A DNA stretch of 64,000 nucleotides from Ceratobasidium sp. AG-K (lineage: Eukaryota; Basidiomycota; Agaricomycetes; Cantharellales; Ceratobasidiaceae), in contig JAWNGF010000010.1 of assembly GCA_037039685.1 (NCBI GenBank), positions 1,302,001 to 1,366,000 on the forward strand, in the 5' to 3' direction. Shown here piece after piece: positions 39,148 to 51,004 of this stretch (position 1 is its first letter; each line of letters begins with the position of its first letter). The notes under the pieces are model-generated. The model did not search any database. It saw nothing but the letters and a program-made list of their open reading frames with translations, and was not told the origin of the DNA. Position numbers and translations under genes: made by a program.

Positions 39148-40389
39148 TGGGACAGCCAAAGCAACCTTCTGGGTGAGATTGCCACGCATTCATGGTATCC
39201 ACAAGACTGAACTGGATTTCTATGTAGTGAATATTCTTGGCCCTTGAGTGGAGCGTAATACATACGAATACATGACTCGCCTAGCGAGGTGGGTCTCAAT
39301 GTCTGACACTGTATACGATAATTACGAGACTGGATTTGTGCATAATTGTGGCGAATCATGAGCTTTCAAATTCTGTACATTGTAAACGATCGGGATTATG
39401 AATGGCTGATTGGTTGCCCGCTAATAGCGGCGGCGTGGGAATTGTAAAGAAACGTCGAAATTTGATGATACTAGAATCGACTCCGCTCCCAGCGAAGCCG
39501 TTTTCCTTTCCGGTAGCAAACACGTTGCCCTTTTCGCAGCGCAAGCGCATTTGCTAGGTACCACCTTATACGCAGGTGCACCACAAGACCCGGCCCGTCT
39601 GATTCGCATCAAGTCAGCTTAATTACGATAGTATATGTGCCTATCTCCACGGAATCAATAGCGAGCAATCTATTGAAGTTCACCGTCGCGTGCCCAGCGC
39701 AAATTGATATCGGCTTATGACGTGGGCCAACTATAATCGTGGCCCTTACACTCTCGTTAACCTAGTGTTAGTCCCGCATCGAGATCACTGGCTAAGATGA
39801 TCAAAACAAGTTGGATTATTGGACGAGGATCACGACGCGATCGCATCGACGGTGTTTGACGAGGTTTACACGACCAAAGGCTGACAAATGCTATGCTGCT
39901 TGGATTGATGTTACCCACTCATGGCGTACGACGTACAATCGCTGAGGTAAACAGCCGTGCAACTCCCCCACGAAACGCCTAGTTGATAGAGGCGTACGAG
40001 ATAGTCAATTTCTAGCGTCATCTCATTTAGCCTGCCGTGACAAATCGATTTAGCGCCGAATCGCATACTTTCTAATCAAGCTGTATTATCAAAATGTAAG
40101 TCTCGGCCTTGAATTGAGAGGTAGCTCTGGGGCTACGCTAGTCAATCCAAACCGAGAAAATAGAATAAATTGAGCTATAACCCTAGTATCACATGTCTGA
40201 GGGTGTGTTTGACGATGCGCATGCTAGTAACCTTGGGATGTGAATTGATAACGCCCCATTATAAGGTTGCAATGGCGTGATAGCGCAGCATTTACTACCA
40301 ATCATGCCTGAGAAGGAGGAGACAGTTCGCTAAATACATGATCACCCTAAGATGGCAATGGGATACTTGGACTGTCAATGACGCTAAGT
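39148..40389. other. Intergenic between MGC genes 3 and 4
   Basis: 1.24 kb, no supported gene, RNA or transposon terminus seen. Confidence 0.35.
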
Positions 40390-40490
40390 AAGGCCGGTTG
40401 GTCCTCGGGCGGCTGATCGATTCGATGCACAGCTTGCAACATATGCGCTGCTCCGTCCATCAAACCTCCTGATGCTCGAGCATATAAATC
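40390..40490 (+). promoter_or_regulatory. Promoter module of MGC gene 4
   Basis: GGCCGGTTGG, CCTCGGGCGGCTGATCGATT, GCACAGCTTGCAACATATGC and GAGCATATAAATCATGAG (TATA 40481-40490). TATA to ATG is 60 bp. The preceding AAGATGGCAAT at 40350 also recurs before gene 2 (37354). Confidence 0.7.
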
Positions 40491-40541
40491 ATGAGCTCTC
40501 ACAAAAGCCATCTCATTATATCCTCGCCTACGTCAAATGAT

Positions 40542-40868
40542 ATGGGTTGCACCTCGAGCAAAGCGTTCAAGAACAAGCCCTCCATCACTACTACCGCTAA
40601 CTCACGGCCTTCTCAATCGGTGACGAGTACCGAGAAAAAACTTAATCCGGACAAGCAGCTCTCACAGGTAATTCCAAATCTAGTCCCTCCAGCCAGGCGT
40701 CCGGAGGAGAGGAAACCTGTCGCTCAGGTGATAAGCCACGCTACCCAAAGTGGTGCCAATGTCAATGCGGATCCACAGCCTGGACCCATACGCAACCCTC
40801 CAGTTGCGGCAGAATGGCGCTCCAACCATGGATACGAGGGAAACGGCGGCATTGGAGGATGCGGGTGA
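40542..40868 (+). CDS. MGC-type lipid-anchored glycine-rich protein 4 (short tail)
   Basis: 108 residues from ATG 40542 (MGCTSSKAFKNKPS) to TGA 40866-40868; an upstream in-frame ATG would bury the acylation signal. It has QSVTSTEKKLNPDK, PPARRPEERKPVAQV (the family's central motif), Thr/Asn-rich sequence and only a short Gly tail, NGGIGGCG. Either the tail was truncated by an early stop, or this is a natural short form. Confidence 0.72.
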   Translation: MGCTSSKAFKNKPSITTTANSRPSQSVTSTEKKLNPDKQLSQVIPNLVPPARRPEERKPVAQVISHATQSGANVNADPQPGPIRNPPVAAEWRSNHGYEGNGGIGGCG

Positions 40869-41423
40869 GCCCAAGAATCCAACGTAGCTGGTGAGATTTC
40901 AGTGATTTGTATCGTACCTCAGACTAATATAGGGCTCATAGCCTTGTGATAAATCTTGAAACCCCAACTTACCTTGTTCTTGATAAAATTGATGCCTTGT
41001 GATTGTAATTAGCCTTTGATTCGGATTCCGTGCGTTCTTTGAGATGACTCTAATATCCCTTTAATAATCCCATTAGCAAACAACCGCGGGGAAATCGACC
41101 TGATTCCGTCTTTTCTACTTCTGGGGGTTGTACGGTACTCAGCAAAAGCCGAAAATCCTGCAGAGTGCTTCAGAGCCAGGGCTTTGCTCAGGAGCGCGCT
41201 GGGAGCGTCGCGATCACGTGCTCCGGAGTACTCGGGGAGCCTACGCAGCCTTCCGGAGCATATTCAACCTTTGCTGACGACTAGTGCCTCATGAGGGGAT
41301 GACGTCGCAGTAAAGTGAAGTGTCCCATCAATTGTCATCAAAATGGGGGCAAACCAGTTCTCGAGATATTCGCCCTCTCGAAAAGGAAAGTCGATGCTCA
41401 CGGAGTGAATAATATCGGACCAA
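40869..41423. other. Intergenic between MGC genes 4 and 5
   Basis: No supported gene. 41150-41265 contains clustered GGAGC/GCTCC words like those at 20120-20285. A minus-strand frame 41264-41461 (VSIDFPFREGEYLENWF) has coding character but no start. Confidence 0.35.
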
Positions 41424-41522
41424 GCCGACTGGGACTCGGGTCGGTCATTGATCCCTTGCACAGCATTTGATGTATGCGCTGCATGCTATACCTGATACTT
41501 TTCGATTTTGAGCATATAAGTT
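41424..41522 (+). promoter_or_regulatory. Promoter module of MGC gene 5
   Basis: GCCGACTGGG, CTCGGGTCGGTCATTGATCC, GCACAGCATTTGATGTATGC, TTTTCG and GAGCATATAAGTTACGAG (TATA 41513-41522). TATA to ATG is 63 bp. The promoter is preserved although the coding region has decayed. Confidence 0.7.
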
Positions 41523-41576
41523 ACGAGTCTTACCCAGCAGGACTTCATCGACCCCCCGATTCCTACATCAAACGCT

Positions 41577-41920
41577 ATGGGTTGTACTTCGAGTAAGGCG
41601 TTCAAAGATAAATCATCTACCACTAGTTTTGCAAACCCCATTCTACGTGGTCTGCGACGAGTATTAAAAAACGATCCAACTCGAACGAGCAGCCCCTGCA
41701 ACAAGCCCCAGCTCCAACCCCAGCCCCCCGAGTCAAGCGTCCGGAGGAGACGAAACCCAGTGCTCCATTGACAGGCTTCCACCCAAAACGGTGTCACTAC
41801 CGACGCCAATTCACGCCATATACCTATCTACGTCCCTCCAATTGTAACTCACACTAGCAGTGGGCACGGCATTGGTGGCAGCCCAGGTGGTGGCGGCATT
41901 GGCTGTTTATCGGAAATCTT
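41577..41920 (+). pseudogene. MGC-type protein 5, frameshifted
   Basis: ATG 41577 gives MGCTSSKAFKDKSS in frame. The family's middle (EQPLQQAPAPTPAPRVKRPE) is in another frame, and the end (TDANSRHIPIYVPP, then SSGHGIGGSPGGGGIG) is back in the first. The unshifted frame stops at 41769-41771. Two indels, one between about 41640 and 41700 and one between about 41740 and 41790, explain this; the Gly tail is short. Confidence 0.65.
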
Positions 41921-42955
41921 CCCACTGACATCACAATCGGGCGCTCTTCCGGAGCCTATTTTGCGTATATTGTCCATAGGTTCAAAGGTTACAGTGTGCA
42001 ATACAATGTCTGCGTGTAGGCTAATAACATTGTTCTCCAGTCCTCGAGTAGCATCAATGCTACTCACATATGTGAAGGATATTGGCCAAGGTCTCTATCG
42101 CAGAGTGGATGCGCTTCGGTCATATTTCAAAATTGCGAGTGAGGTTGGGGGTCGTGGCTGGCCGTTGTGGTCAATGTTGGTCATCAAAATGATGTTATGT
42201 CAGCTGAGTTTGATTACATAACATACTTGAGCTCGCTTGATCCCACACGACGTGGATGTCTTGACGTGAATATATAGGATGGTCAAGTGTGTATTCAACG
42301 AACCCAGTCTCAACTGAAAGTAGTTGGTATACTCCCTCCATCTTTTCTTGGCTGTGAAAGGGAACAGTTGGCTGGATCAAACAAAGAGTATCAGGCGAGC
42401 GTCCAGTGTTACCACCAAGATACAATGACCCGAGGTCACACTTTTATCCGAGTTATTTGGCGTAAGCCGCAGTGCTTAACAACTGGAAGTGGATGTCCGA
42501 TACAGCCACACTGGGCACGCTAATTCCCAAGCCAACGGACACTGAGTGCTATTCCTGTCTCCATGCCATCCCCTTTGAGGCTTGGACTATTGTATGCATA
42601 CACACGGCAACCTGTTTGTTGTTCACAGGATTACCCCTAACTTTCGTTCGCTTGCTCGTGAAAACCGATATCTTTACCTCGGACATGCATTTAGCCACAT
42701 CTCGATATCCTGATACAGGGGCAGATCGTGATATCTAGCGCTCACATTGCCTAACGATGACGTTTCATGCGACAAGAAGCCCGGCCCAGTGTGAGTGAGA
42801 TACACAAGCGCCATGATAAGCGCCCGGCGAAGCACCCGATAACCGAGGTCCGCTCGGCTGGGCTCAATCTACCATTGTCAGCAGGGCGGCACCGACGGGG
42901 AACGGGTCGTACCGACAAAGACCAAGTCACTCATGTTAGCCACTTGAAGACAACC
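41921..42955. other. Intergenic, no supported gene
   Basis: About 1 kb between the array and the kinase-like gene. Only chance frames (e.g. 42472-42738). Confidence 0.35.
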
Positions 42956-45900
42956 ATGACTAGCTACCCCTCCCCCCGTAGGTCCTTTGGTGCCTTGTTA
43001 AATCACGTATTAAATCGTTACTAGTGACTCCGACGTCGCCGCAGGTGCAGACGCCTAGCACCCCCGGAAGGAGACGAGTACGCTTCGACTCGGACGCATC
43101 AAATCCTTCGATCCGGTTTATCCCACCGACCCCGTTATCGCCCATGGAGAGCTCAATGGGGGACTATAGCAACGAGTAAGATATTCGAATTATTACAATT
43201 AAACGTGATTGGCTTATGTGAACCGGGCACGTGCAGACCAAGCTTGTTTGACACACCCACCGCGATGCACCCTTCTGCACGACCAGCCTGGGCCTCTCGA
43301 AGGCCGTCGATTGTGAGTATTCAAGATACGTGTGTGACTTGTCTTGCAGATATATTTTGTGTAGCCTACGACGCCCCTCGCGTTCGATGAATCAGACCCG
43401 TATGTCATCCCCCCTGCCCCTATCCCTATTCGCCCTGACTCGTGACAGGTACCGGTACATCCCCGATACAAACCCAGACGACATCCACTCGCGTCCGATT
43501 GTTGTAAGTCCGCCCGTGGCTTGATTAGTGAACAATTGACACGACGGATGCATTATATTAGATCCCGCCCCCGCCCTACGAACACATCTGGAAAGACATC
43601 TACTCTGCGAATGCTGCTGCCCACCGACTCCAGACTGCGTTGCTCGACTCGAAACGCGCAGACGACGTGCTGGTAAGATCTGTATCCATCACGACGATCA
43701 TGCTAAATTTCTCACCGCTCGCTCGTTTCTGGCTCTTTAACCACGTGATTGTGGCTGCTTTTTTGACTCAGGCCATCGCCAAAGCGTATCCCCAGGCCAT
43801 TGCGGCCCGATTTACGTTGCACGAACACTTGACAATCGGAGCCAATGCGGTTGGAGGTACAGGGTTGTTTCCCCCCGCACCTGGAACGACCATCTCGACT
43901 TCGACAGTACCCACTACCCCGGCTCTAACGGCCGCCAGCGTATCTACCCCCGGATCGGTATTCACGAGTCTCCCCGGCTTCGCAGGTTCAGCCGATCCCG
44001 ATTTCCCAACTTTGGCTCTCTCCTCGGCCCACGCCAACCTCAAAGAAGCTTTTCTTATTTATTCGGAACAATTCGATTCGCGGAAAGAGTATTTCGGACG
44101 GTCGCTGGTGCTCGAGTATAGAGAGCCGGTTGCGCGGCCTGGGTCTGGGTTTGATTCGAGGGACGGGTCGAGGGAGCGTAGGCCTGGGCTCGAGTCGCGT
44201 GGGAGTGGGTTTGAGCGGGAGAGGGGGTTGATTGGGGGGTTTGCTACGCCGGGCGGGTATGCGACGCCGGCCACGCCGAGTTCGGGGTATGGGTATGACG
44301 AAGTCAAGCCTGGGAGCTATGGTTACCCCAAGGCGGGCGATTTTGGGCGACCTGGGGTGGCACGGGGAGATAGTAATGCTGGTGCGTTCATTGCTTTCAT
44401 TGTTGGTATGATATTAACACTGGTTACAGGAAAGGAGGTGATGTTGGTTACAGCTCCTGGAGAGGTCGAGGATGAGGCAATGTTGAATGAGGACTCGTTA
44501 CTGTGCCTGGTCGAGGATGTGGACAGTGCATGCGACGCACTTGGGGACAATGCGGTAAGCTTGGATGTTCAACTTGGCGGCATGATGCTAATTTGATTTG
44601 GACAGGACTTGTGCAAGATGATCCGTCTCCAGGTCAAAGAGCTTCTCAAGTTCATGATCCAGCAAGAGGAGATGGTATGGCCCCCTCCTCCAGGAACAAT
44701 CCATTCGCTGGGAGAAGCGTAAGCTTCGAAATCTCGACCCTATAAACAACGTCTAATCTTTTCGTTATCCAGGGTCATTCGGAAGATCCTCGTCCAGCTA
44801 TCCCGAATCGCGCCGAACGAGTCATCTCATCGGGTTGGGGCGACTGTAGGACAGATGAGTGCGGACCTGGTCGAGTTTGCGAGGGGACAGGGGTTCCAGG
44901 TAAGTCGGGCATCATTCTCCACGGCTGTGACAGCTATGTCATATAAATCCGTGCATTAGTGGCTGACTATAATATAGATTTACAACGGTGCTGCTCCTTC
45001 GCCCATTGACCCCATTCCACCCCGAGTTCTCACGGACAATGCTTCGCCACCTCCTGTCCCACCCGCATACGCCAACGCAGGGTATACCAAGACCCCGGAT
45101 CGACAATACTCAACCCCAGATCGACAATACTCGACTCCAGATCGACAGTACTCGACGCCGGAACGACAGTACTCGACACCCGAACGGCAATATTCGAATT
45201 CAAATTCGAATTATGTTCCCACCCCCACTGGGTCGACACATACCCCACTAACCTATACCCCCGCCTCGAACGCTGGATCGACGCTCTCCCCCGGCGGACC
45301 ATACGTCAACCCGAACCGACTGGCCGACGCAGCTGGGTCGCAGTCGCCGTACTCGGGCTCGAGTCAGGGCGGGGGCGCGACACCGAGTATCTCGGTCGCC
45401 AACCTCGCTGGGTCGGGCACGATGGTACGACGAGCCGATCCGAGCGAGGTGTTGGACGATCCAAACGGGCTAGACGAGATTGCGAGACGTGGGCTTGATG
45501 CGGTTGATTCGTTCATGCAGGTTCTTCGACAGGTGCGTTGCATTTTTTTGATCAGGGGCTATGCTGACGTGACGTAGGACGTGGCGACTGGCCACCCCGA
45601 TTCACAACGGTTCCGCGAGGCGTTGATTTATTTATGGGAGATTACTGGGCATTACCCTGCGGAGCGCGATATCACCAACGAGGTATCGCGGATGAGTCGG
45701 ACTGCAATCAGTCAGGATGCGATTAGCTTTACTCAGTGAGTTGATCGTTTGTCGAGTTGGGCGGGTGCTAATATTTGTTAGTCATGCGGTCTGGTTGGGG
45801 ATTCAGCCCGTTGTTGTGCGGTATCTGAGGACGGCCGAGTCACCCAGTCGGATTCGAAGAGTAAGTACTATGTGATATGTTTGAAGGCCTTACTCACATT

Positions 45901-46765
45901 TTATGCACTTTAGCGCCTTCGTCGGGATATCGATACATGGCGCACCCTCTTCCATCCGAATATCCACCCGTTCTGCAGCGTCGTTCTTCCGAGGCATGGC
46001 GCGTTTGGTCTGGTCATGCCCCATGTCCAACGAGGCAATGTGATTCAGTTTTTGCTCGCTCATCCGACTGCAGACCGGACACGATTCGTACTCGAGGCTG
46101 CCGAGGGACTGAGGTATTTGCATGAAGATGCTAAACGTGAGTTGCAGTATGGTCTCTTTAGTACCGATAGCTAACAGGTAAATTATAGTCGTGCACGGTG
46201 ACTTCCGCGGTGTGAATCTGCTGGTTTCGGATGAGGGTCGAATTTTGGTCACTGGATACGGCTTGATGACTGCGATTGAGAAAAACCAGGAGCTTGGGTT
46301 CCCGCAGTGGACTATGCAGTGGGGCGATGCCCGGTGGATGTCTCCAGGTACGTACCGAGCTCATTCAAAGCGGAGTTGATGGCTAACCGAGGGACGCAGA
46401 GTTGCATCATTACTTGCATCCGACGACTAAATTCCCCGGCGAGAGGTCGCTGCAGAGTGATATATATGCATTTGCATGCACGGCTCTCGAGGTGAGTCAA
46501 TCATTACTATCTTTTACTTGATTTGCTTACATGACTGATTTAGATATGGACTGGCATGGCTCCGTTTGCTGGACAACCGGACTCGAACGTAGTAATCGAG
46601 GTGGCGACCAAGGGGCGCCAGCCACCTCGCCCGCCTACAGTTTTCATCAGCAAGAACAGCTCCGACCAAGTGTGGGCCCTGCTCCAGGCCTGCTGGAACA
46701 TGAACCCTGCGCAGCGGCCCACGATTCGGTCGGTACGTGAGAACCTTCGCGCGCTTGCCGAGTAG
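42956..46765 (+). CDS. Kinase-like protein with degraded catalytic motifs (probable pseudokinase)
   Basis: About 13 exons with small introns; start ATG 42956 (MTSYPSP, exon 1 only 22 nt, then a 47-nt intron), stop TAG 46763-46765. The N-terminal third is Pro/Ser/Thr-rich and disordered, with a helical part (YEHIWKDIYSANAAAHRLQ). A middle helical block (KMIRLQVKELLKFMIQQEE) follows, then five tandem TP(D/E)RQYS repeats (45092-45195). The C-terminal 300 residues are kinase-like: VVVRYLRTA at the beta-3 position (Arg for Lys), LRYLHEDAKLVHGDFRGVN as catalytic loop (Asp kept), TGYGL where DFG is expected, then an SPE block, DIYAFACTALEIWTG and CWNMNPAQRPT. Loss of the ATP-anchoring Lys and of the metal-binding Asp argues against catalysis; a scaffold or signalling role is inferred. 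It resembles the TKL-like kinases of mushroom-forming fungi. Confidence 0.8.
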
Positions 46766-47299
46766 ATGCTATTTAGATGTGATATTTGATATTATGTGTT
46801 GTATGTACTGATTATACTTGCATGTTGTACTCGCTCTATGCTGTCTCGTCGTAGGAAATATGTAGTCGTTTTTTGCAGTGATGATTTGGCGTGATGTCAT
46901 AAGCCCTGACGTGATCGGCGGTTCAGTTGCCAAATCTGGTTAAATTAGTATTGTATCTTTTAAAGTTCGTTTCTCCTCGCGAATAACTTTGTAACAACCA
47001 AGATGCGAACGGATGTCGACCGCTCCAGCCCTTGGGAATTAAAATTGTTAAATTTGATTCTGTCTCCGGCCGTCAAGTCGTTGACGACGGGCGTGACCTT
47101 GACATCACTTTTCGTCATATCCCGTGAAAAAAGTATTTCCCTATCTGGAAAAAGGATCTTACTTCCGGTGGAAAGATGATCATGCCATGGTGATTTTTAA
47201 CTGTGCCCCGCGCTGATTTACTCGCAAACCTATACTTGGTTGAAGAAAAATGTATCACGTGATGCATCCTATCTGATGCCACAACTTTTGCGGTCTAGG
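46766..47299. other. Intergenic between the kinase-like gene and TEL2
   Basis: Contains the 3' end of one gene and the promoter of the next, both on the + strand. No other feature seen. Confidence 0.4.
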
Positions 47300-50200
47300 A
47301 TGGCCACGACCGTCCAAGACATCATCGCACAACTTAGGCAGCCTATTTCGTCCCTTGAAGTCCTTGAAGACGTTTTATCGGCGCCTCTCATAGCATGTAA
47401 TATCAGCTCGAGCAATTCTAGCATTAAACTCGCAGCGCCTCCGACTGTTCGACAGCTCGCGACTCTACAGGCGACAATCTTGGCTTACGTGTATCCTACT
47501 TGGGAAGGTCGAACTTCGCTACTAGACTCTTACTTTTGCCCTCCTCGTCTGGGAAAGCCTGAGCCTGCAAGTGATGCGCTCGTACTAGGTGCTCTCTCGC
47601 TTTTGACTACTCCGCCCCTCTCTACCCATGCGGTGCAACTTCTTGAGAAATTTGTCAAGGCTTATTCGCTGCAAGATATTTGGAGAGTGTCGGAATCAAA
47701 TAGTGAAGCGAAATGGGATGAATCGCTTCGGTCGTGGATCAGTGTTCCCGGAAAAGTAGCGAATGCTGTCCTCGGATCTGGTTCGCATCATGGGTCTGAT
47801 GATATTCCCAATGTGCTTCGTTCAGAGTGAGTATCTCTCATTTTGACGCTGTAGTTCTCCTTTAGCTGATTATAGATATATCCGGTCGGGTTAGGGAGTT
47901 TTTGGCTAAGACTTGCACTGCGGCAGAAAGCATCATTTGGTCTATGGCGACTGGACCGCGTGGTGATCAAAGTATGTATTTCGATCTCAAGTGGCAAATA
48001 CTAACTGGCAAGCTAACGTCTTTGTCCCTTCACTTGCTTTAACTATCGTCCCATCCCTGCGTGCGTACCCTTGTAGTTTCGGAAGATATAATTAACAAGC
48101 TGGTTCACATGGTCACAAAACTTGTGCAAACTGGTCACTTTTCGCCTTCTCCTCTCTCATTTTTCCCATTTGTCTTACCTCGGATCATCTCTCGGCTTTA
48201 TTCTACAGACGCGGATAAGCGTCAAACCAAGTCGTACAAGAGGACCTGGTGTCGCGTTGTGGAAAATCTTCCTGGTCCCCTTCTTCAGACATTTACCTCG
48301 TCCCTCATTGCGTATCTCGATACTGCAACTAGCCAGACTCACCGATCGGCACCGTACCCCCATAGAAATGTGCCTCTTTCTACCTCTATCCGATTCACAT
48401 CCTATCGAATAGCTATCGCGTTTCAGCTGTTCCTTGGGTCAACTATTGAAGCTACACCCGAAGTTTGGACTATCATCCTAGGGAATGGAAAGGCATGGAA
48501 CCACGATGTTGCTCGCGCAGTTGTTGGGTGGGCCGCTGGGATTGGGTTAAGCGAATTCGGGGAGGATCCACCGTCGTCCGACGATCTATCCAAGGAAATT
48601 CTTGGTGAACGATTTGAGGAACCAATTGTTACGCCCCACAAAGAGCGCGAGCGAGGACTGGAGGTTTTGTTGGAGCGGGTGCTTGACAAGTGGACGGATC
48701 CGCAGTTTGTGTCTAGAGCGTTGTTGAGCGAGCATCAGTGTGCGTTATATCTCCTTTCCTTTATCTTACATTACGGATCACTGATGGTGGTGGCTCCATC
48801 GATTAGACTTGACATCCATCTTGGTTCTAACCCTTGGTGCTCTGTCGTCACTTCCGGTAGCGTCGTTGGACCCTATTTTGACTGAGCCTGATCTACCATC
48901 GCCAACGCCAGCCGCATCCCAATCTACACTGCATCCACTCATCGAATCGACCAGTACTTCACCGACTTTTCTTCGTTCAGTCGGTTCGTACCTGTCCCAC
49001 AGAGACGAGGCTATACGTCGATGTGGTATGCTGGCCGCCGAACAGGTTTCGGGTGGGAAACTTGATTTTGGGGATTGGAGTTCGAACGAAAACGAGGACC
49101 CCAAGGCCACCAAAGAATGGCAAGTCTGGGCGGCAGATCTACGAGCCCAGGCCCGTGACCCTCTCTCGGCGATTCAAAAGGAAACGGTGGAGGCTGAAGA
49201 GGAAGAGATACCTCAGCCTCCGATTCTGGATGACGGGAAGATAGGCGCTCCTCAAGACAAGCCACAGCCGAATCCAGCTCCTGAAATTACCGAAGTCGAC
49301 TCGGATGACGAATCGCTAGTAGGATATGCTCCTCCTTCCGACTCATCGTCCCGTGCGCCGTCGCCCACACCCTCCGAGCTCGAGGACCCCACACTCCGCA
49401 GGCGTCCGATTACCAAGCCGGTTTACCTAGCAGAACTGGGAGCGTTACTCATCGAAGCGCCTAAGAACGTAGTCGAGGTACAACCTGGTGAGGGAATGAT
49501 TGGATTCGGGACTACCACGTCGAGGAGAGGGATGGGGATTACTGGGGGACGAGGCGGAGGAGATGCTGAAGACGAGAAGGGAAGGGTTGAGATGGCGCTG
49601 GAGTCTGGTGCCGAACTAATCCGGCGGAAGAGGGGTTACGGGAGCGAGCTTGGTGAGTGAATATATGCGTTGTTTGAGTTTTGACGCTCACTGGTATTTT
49701 ATTGCGGTAGAGGAGAACGCAGTAAATCTAGCGTATCTATTCATGGGACTTCAAGATAACTTTGATTTAGACCGTTTTGAGGAGAGAAGACAGGACGTGC
49801 TAGTTGCGCTCGTTGCCTGTTGTCCTACTAAAGCAGCCCCGTGAGATTTCCCCCTCAAATTTTATTAGTTCAACCACCCACTGACTTCTTATCCAATCTT
49901 TTTTGTTCCAGGACAATTATCGAACAATTCTTCCACCATCAATACTCAACTGCCCAACGATTTACAATGCTCAACGCACTGGCTATTGGCGCGCGCGAGC
50001 TCGCTGGACTTCCTATTCCTCCACCCCCTCTTGCCTCGGATAAACGCCTGCGAATCGACTTCCCAAGCAAGGCGCTTCCGGCGGGCGCTCACGCTGAGTA
50101 CATCACCGAAGGCGATCTCCCACGCCCCATAGTTAATTACGCGCAAATTCAAGGCTCTGTCCAGCCCCAAATCAAATATATGAGGTCGCAGGTCTCATCG

Positions 50201-51004
50201 CTTGTCGATGACCTCAGCGGAATGGCCATCTCTCGGAGCAAGCAAGAGACAGAGCAACAAATTCCGCAAGTTATCCGCGAGCGGTCGTTGAGGGTTGGGC
50301 CGAAACCCGGACAGGGAATTTCCTCGCTTGATTCACAGCAGAACCCGTACACGACGCTCGAATATCTATCTTCCCAAACCCCAGTCGTTCCATTTGCTCA
50401 GGTTGCAGCAGAGTTCTTTGTAGCAACCCTAATCAACCGATTTTGGAATCACCTTCAATCTTCTCTTGCGCTTGAAGCATACTCTAGCAATACGTCTGGG
50501 ATGCGCGTCGGTACAGGAACTGGCCTCATACTCAGCCCTCTCGTCCTCACTCATCTACTCGGCACACTAGCAGTACTGCTTCACGCTGCGCGCCACGCTC
50601 CTGCTTTCTTGCATGTCTTGGCGTCCGAATCTGCCGAGTTAGCGCTTGCCGTCGGCACCCAACCACTGACTCGTGGCCAGCATCGTAATTCTGGCGAAGG
50701 CGCATCTCTCGAGGGAGCCGGGACAGAGGCCGGGGTACTTGCAGGGGCGCTGGAGTTGGCGCTTACAGTGCTGGACAGTGCCCTCGAGTTGGACGGTGGC
50801 CAGGTGTTTGCTCTCGAGCGATCCGACTTACTGCTTGGAATCGGGCAATGGGCCTCGACAGTATTTGAATCCCTGGATAAAGGAGAGCGTGTTTCGGGGG
50901 GAGGTGGAAAGGACGAGGACAAAGCGGCCAGGATTGCGGCGGGCTTGGTGCTGACATCGGAGAGGATTCTCAGTCGATGGAGAAGATCTATGTCTTTAAG
51001 TTAA
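47300..51004 (+). CDS. TEL2: Telomere length regulation protein TEL2 (TELO2)
   Basis: About 6-7 exons from ATG 47300 (MATTVQDIIAQLRQP) to TAA 51002-51004. Large alpha-helical repeat protein with two halves: an N-terminal half (AATLQATIL-like helices, ESIIWSMATGPRG, LSFFPFVLPRIISRLYS, GWAAGIGLSEFG) and, after an acidic disordered linker (EVDSDDESLVGY), the conserved TEL2 C-terminal domain (KPVYLAELGALL, FEERRQDVLVALVACCPTKA, FFHHQYSTAQRFTMLNALAIGARELAG). TEL2 works with TTI1 and TTI2 to mature and stabilise PIKK kinases (TOR, ATM, ATR) with Hsp90. The start at 47300 is preferred; in-frame ATG codons at 47240 and 47276 are alternatives. No lesion seen. Confidence 0.88.

Noticed and set aside
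38739..39359. Long antisense frames opposite the glycine-rich genes (Ser/Pro/Leu-rich)
   Set aside because: They are the complement of Gly codon runs, which are open in several frames by composition; start context and paralogy support only the + strand frames.
42472..42738. Frame 42472-42738 as a gene between the array and the pseudokinase
   Set aside because: No start context, splice partner or protein character beyond chance.
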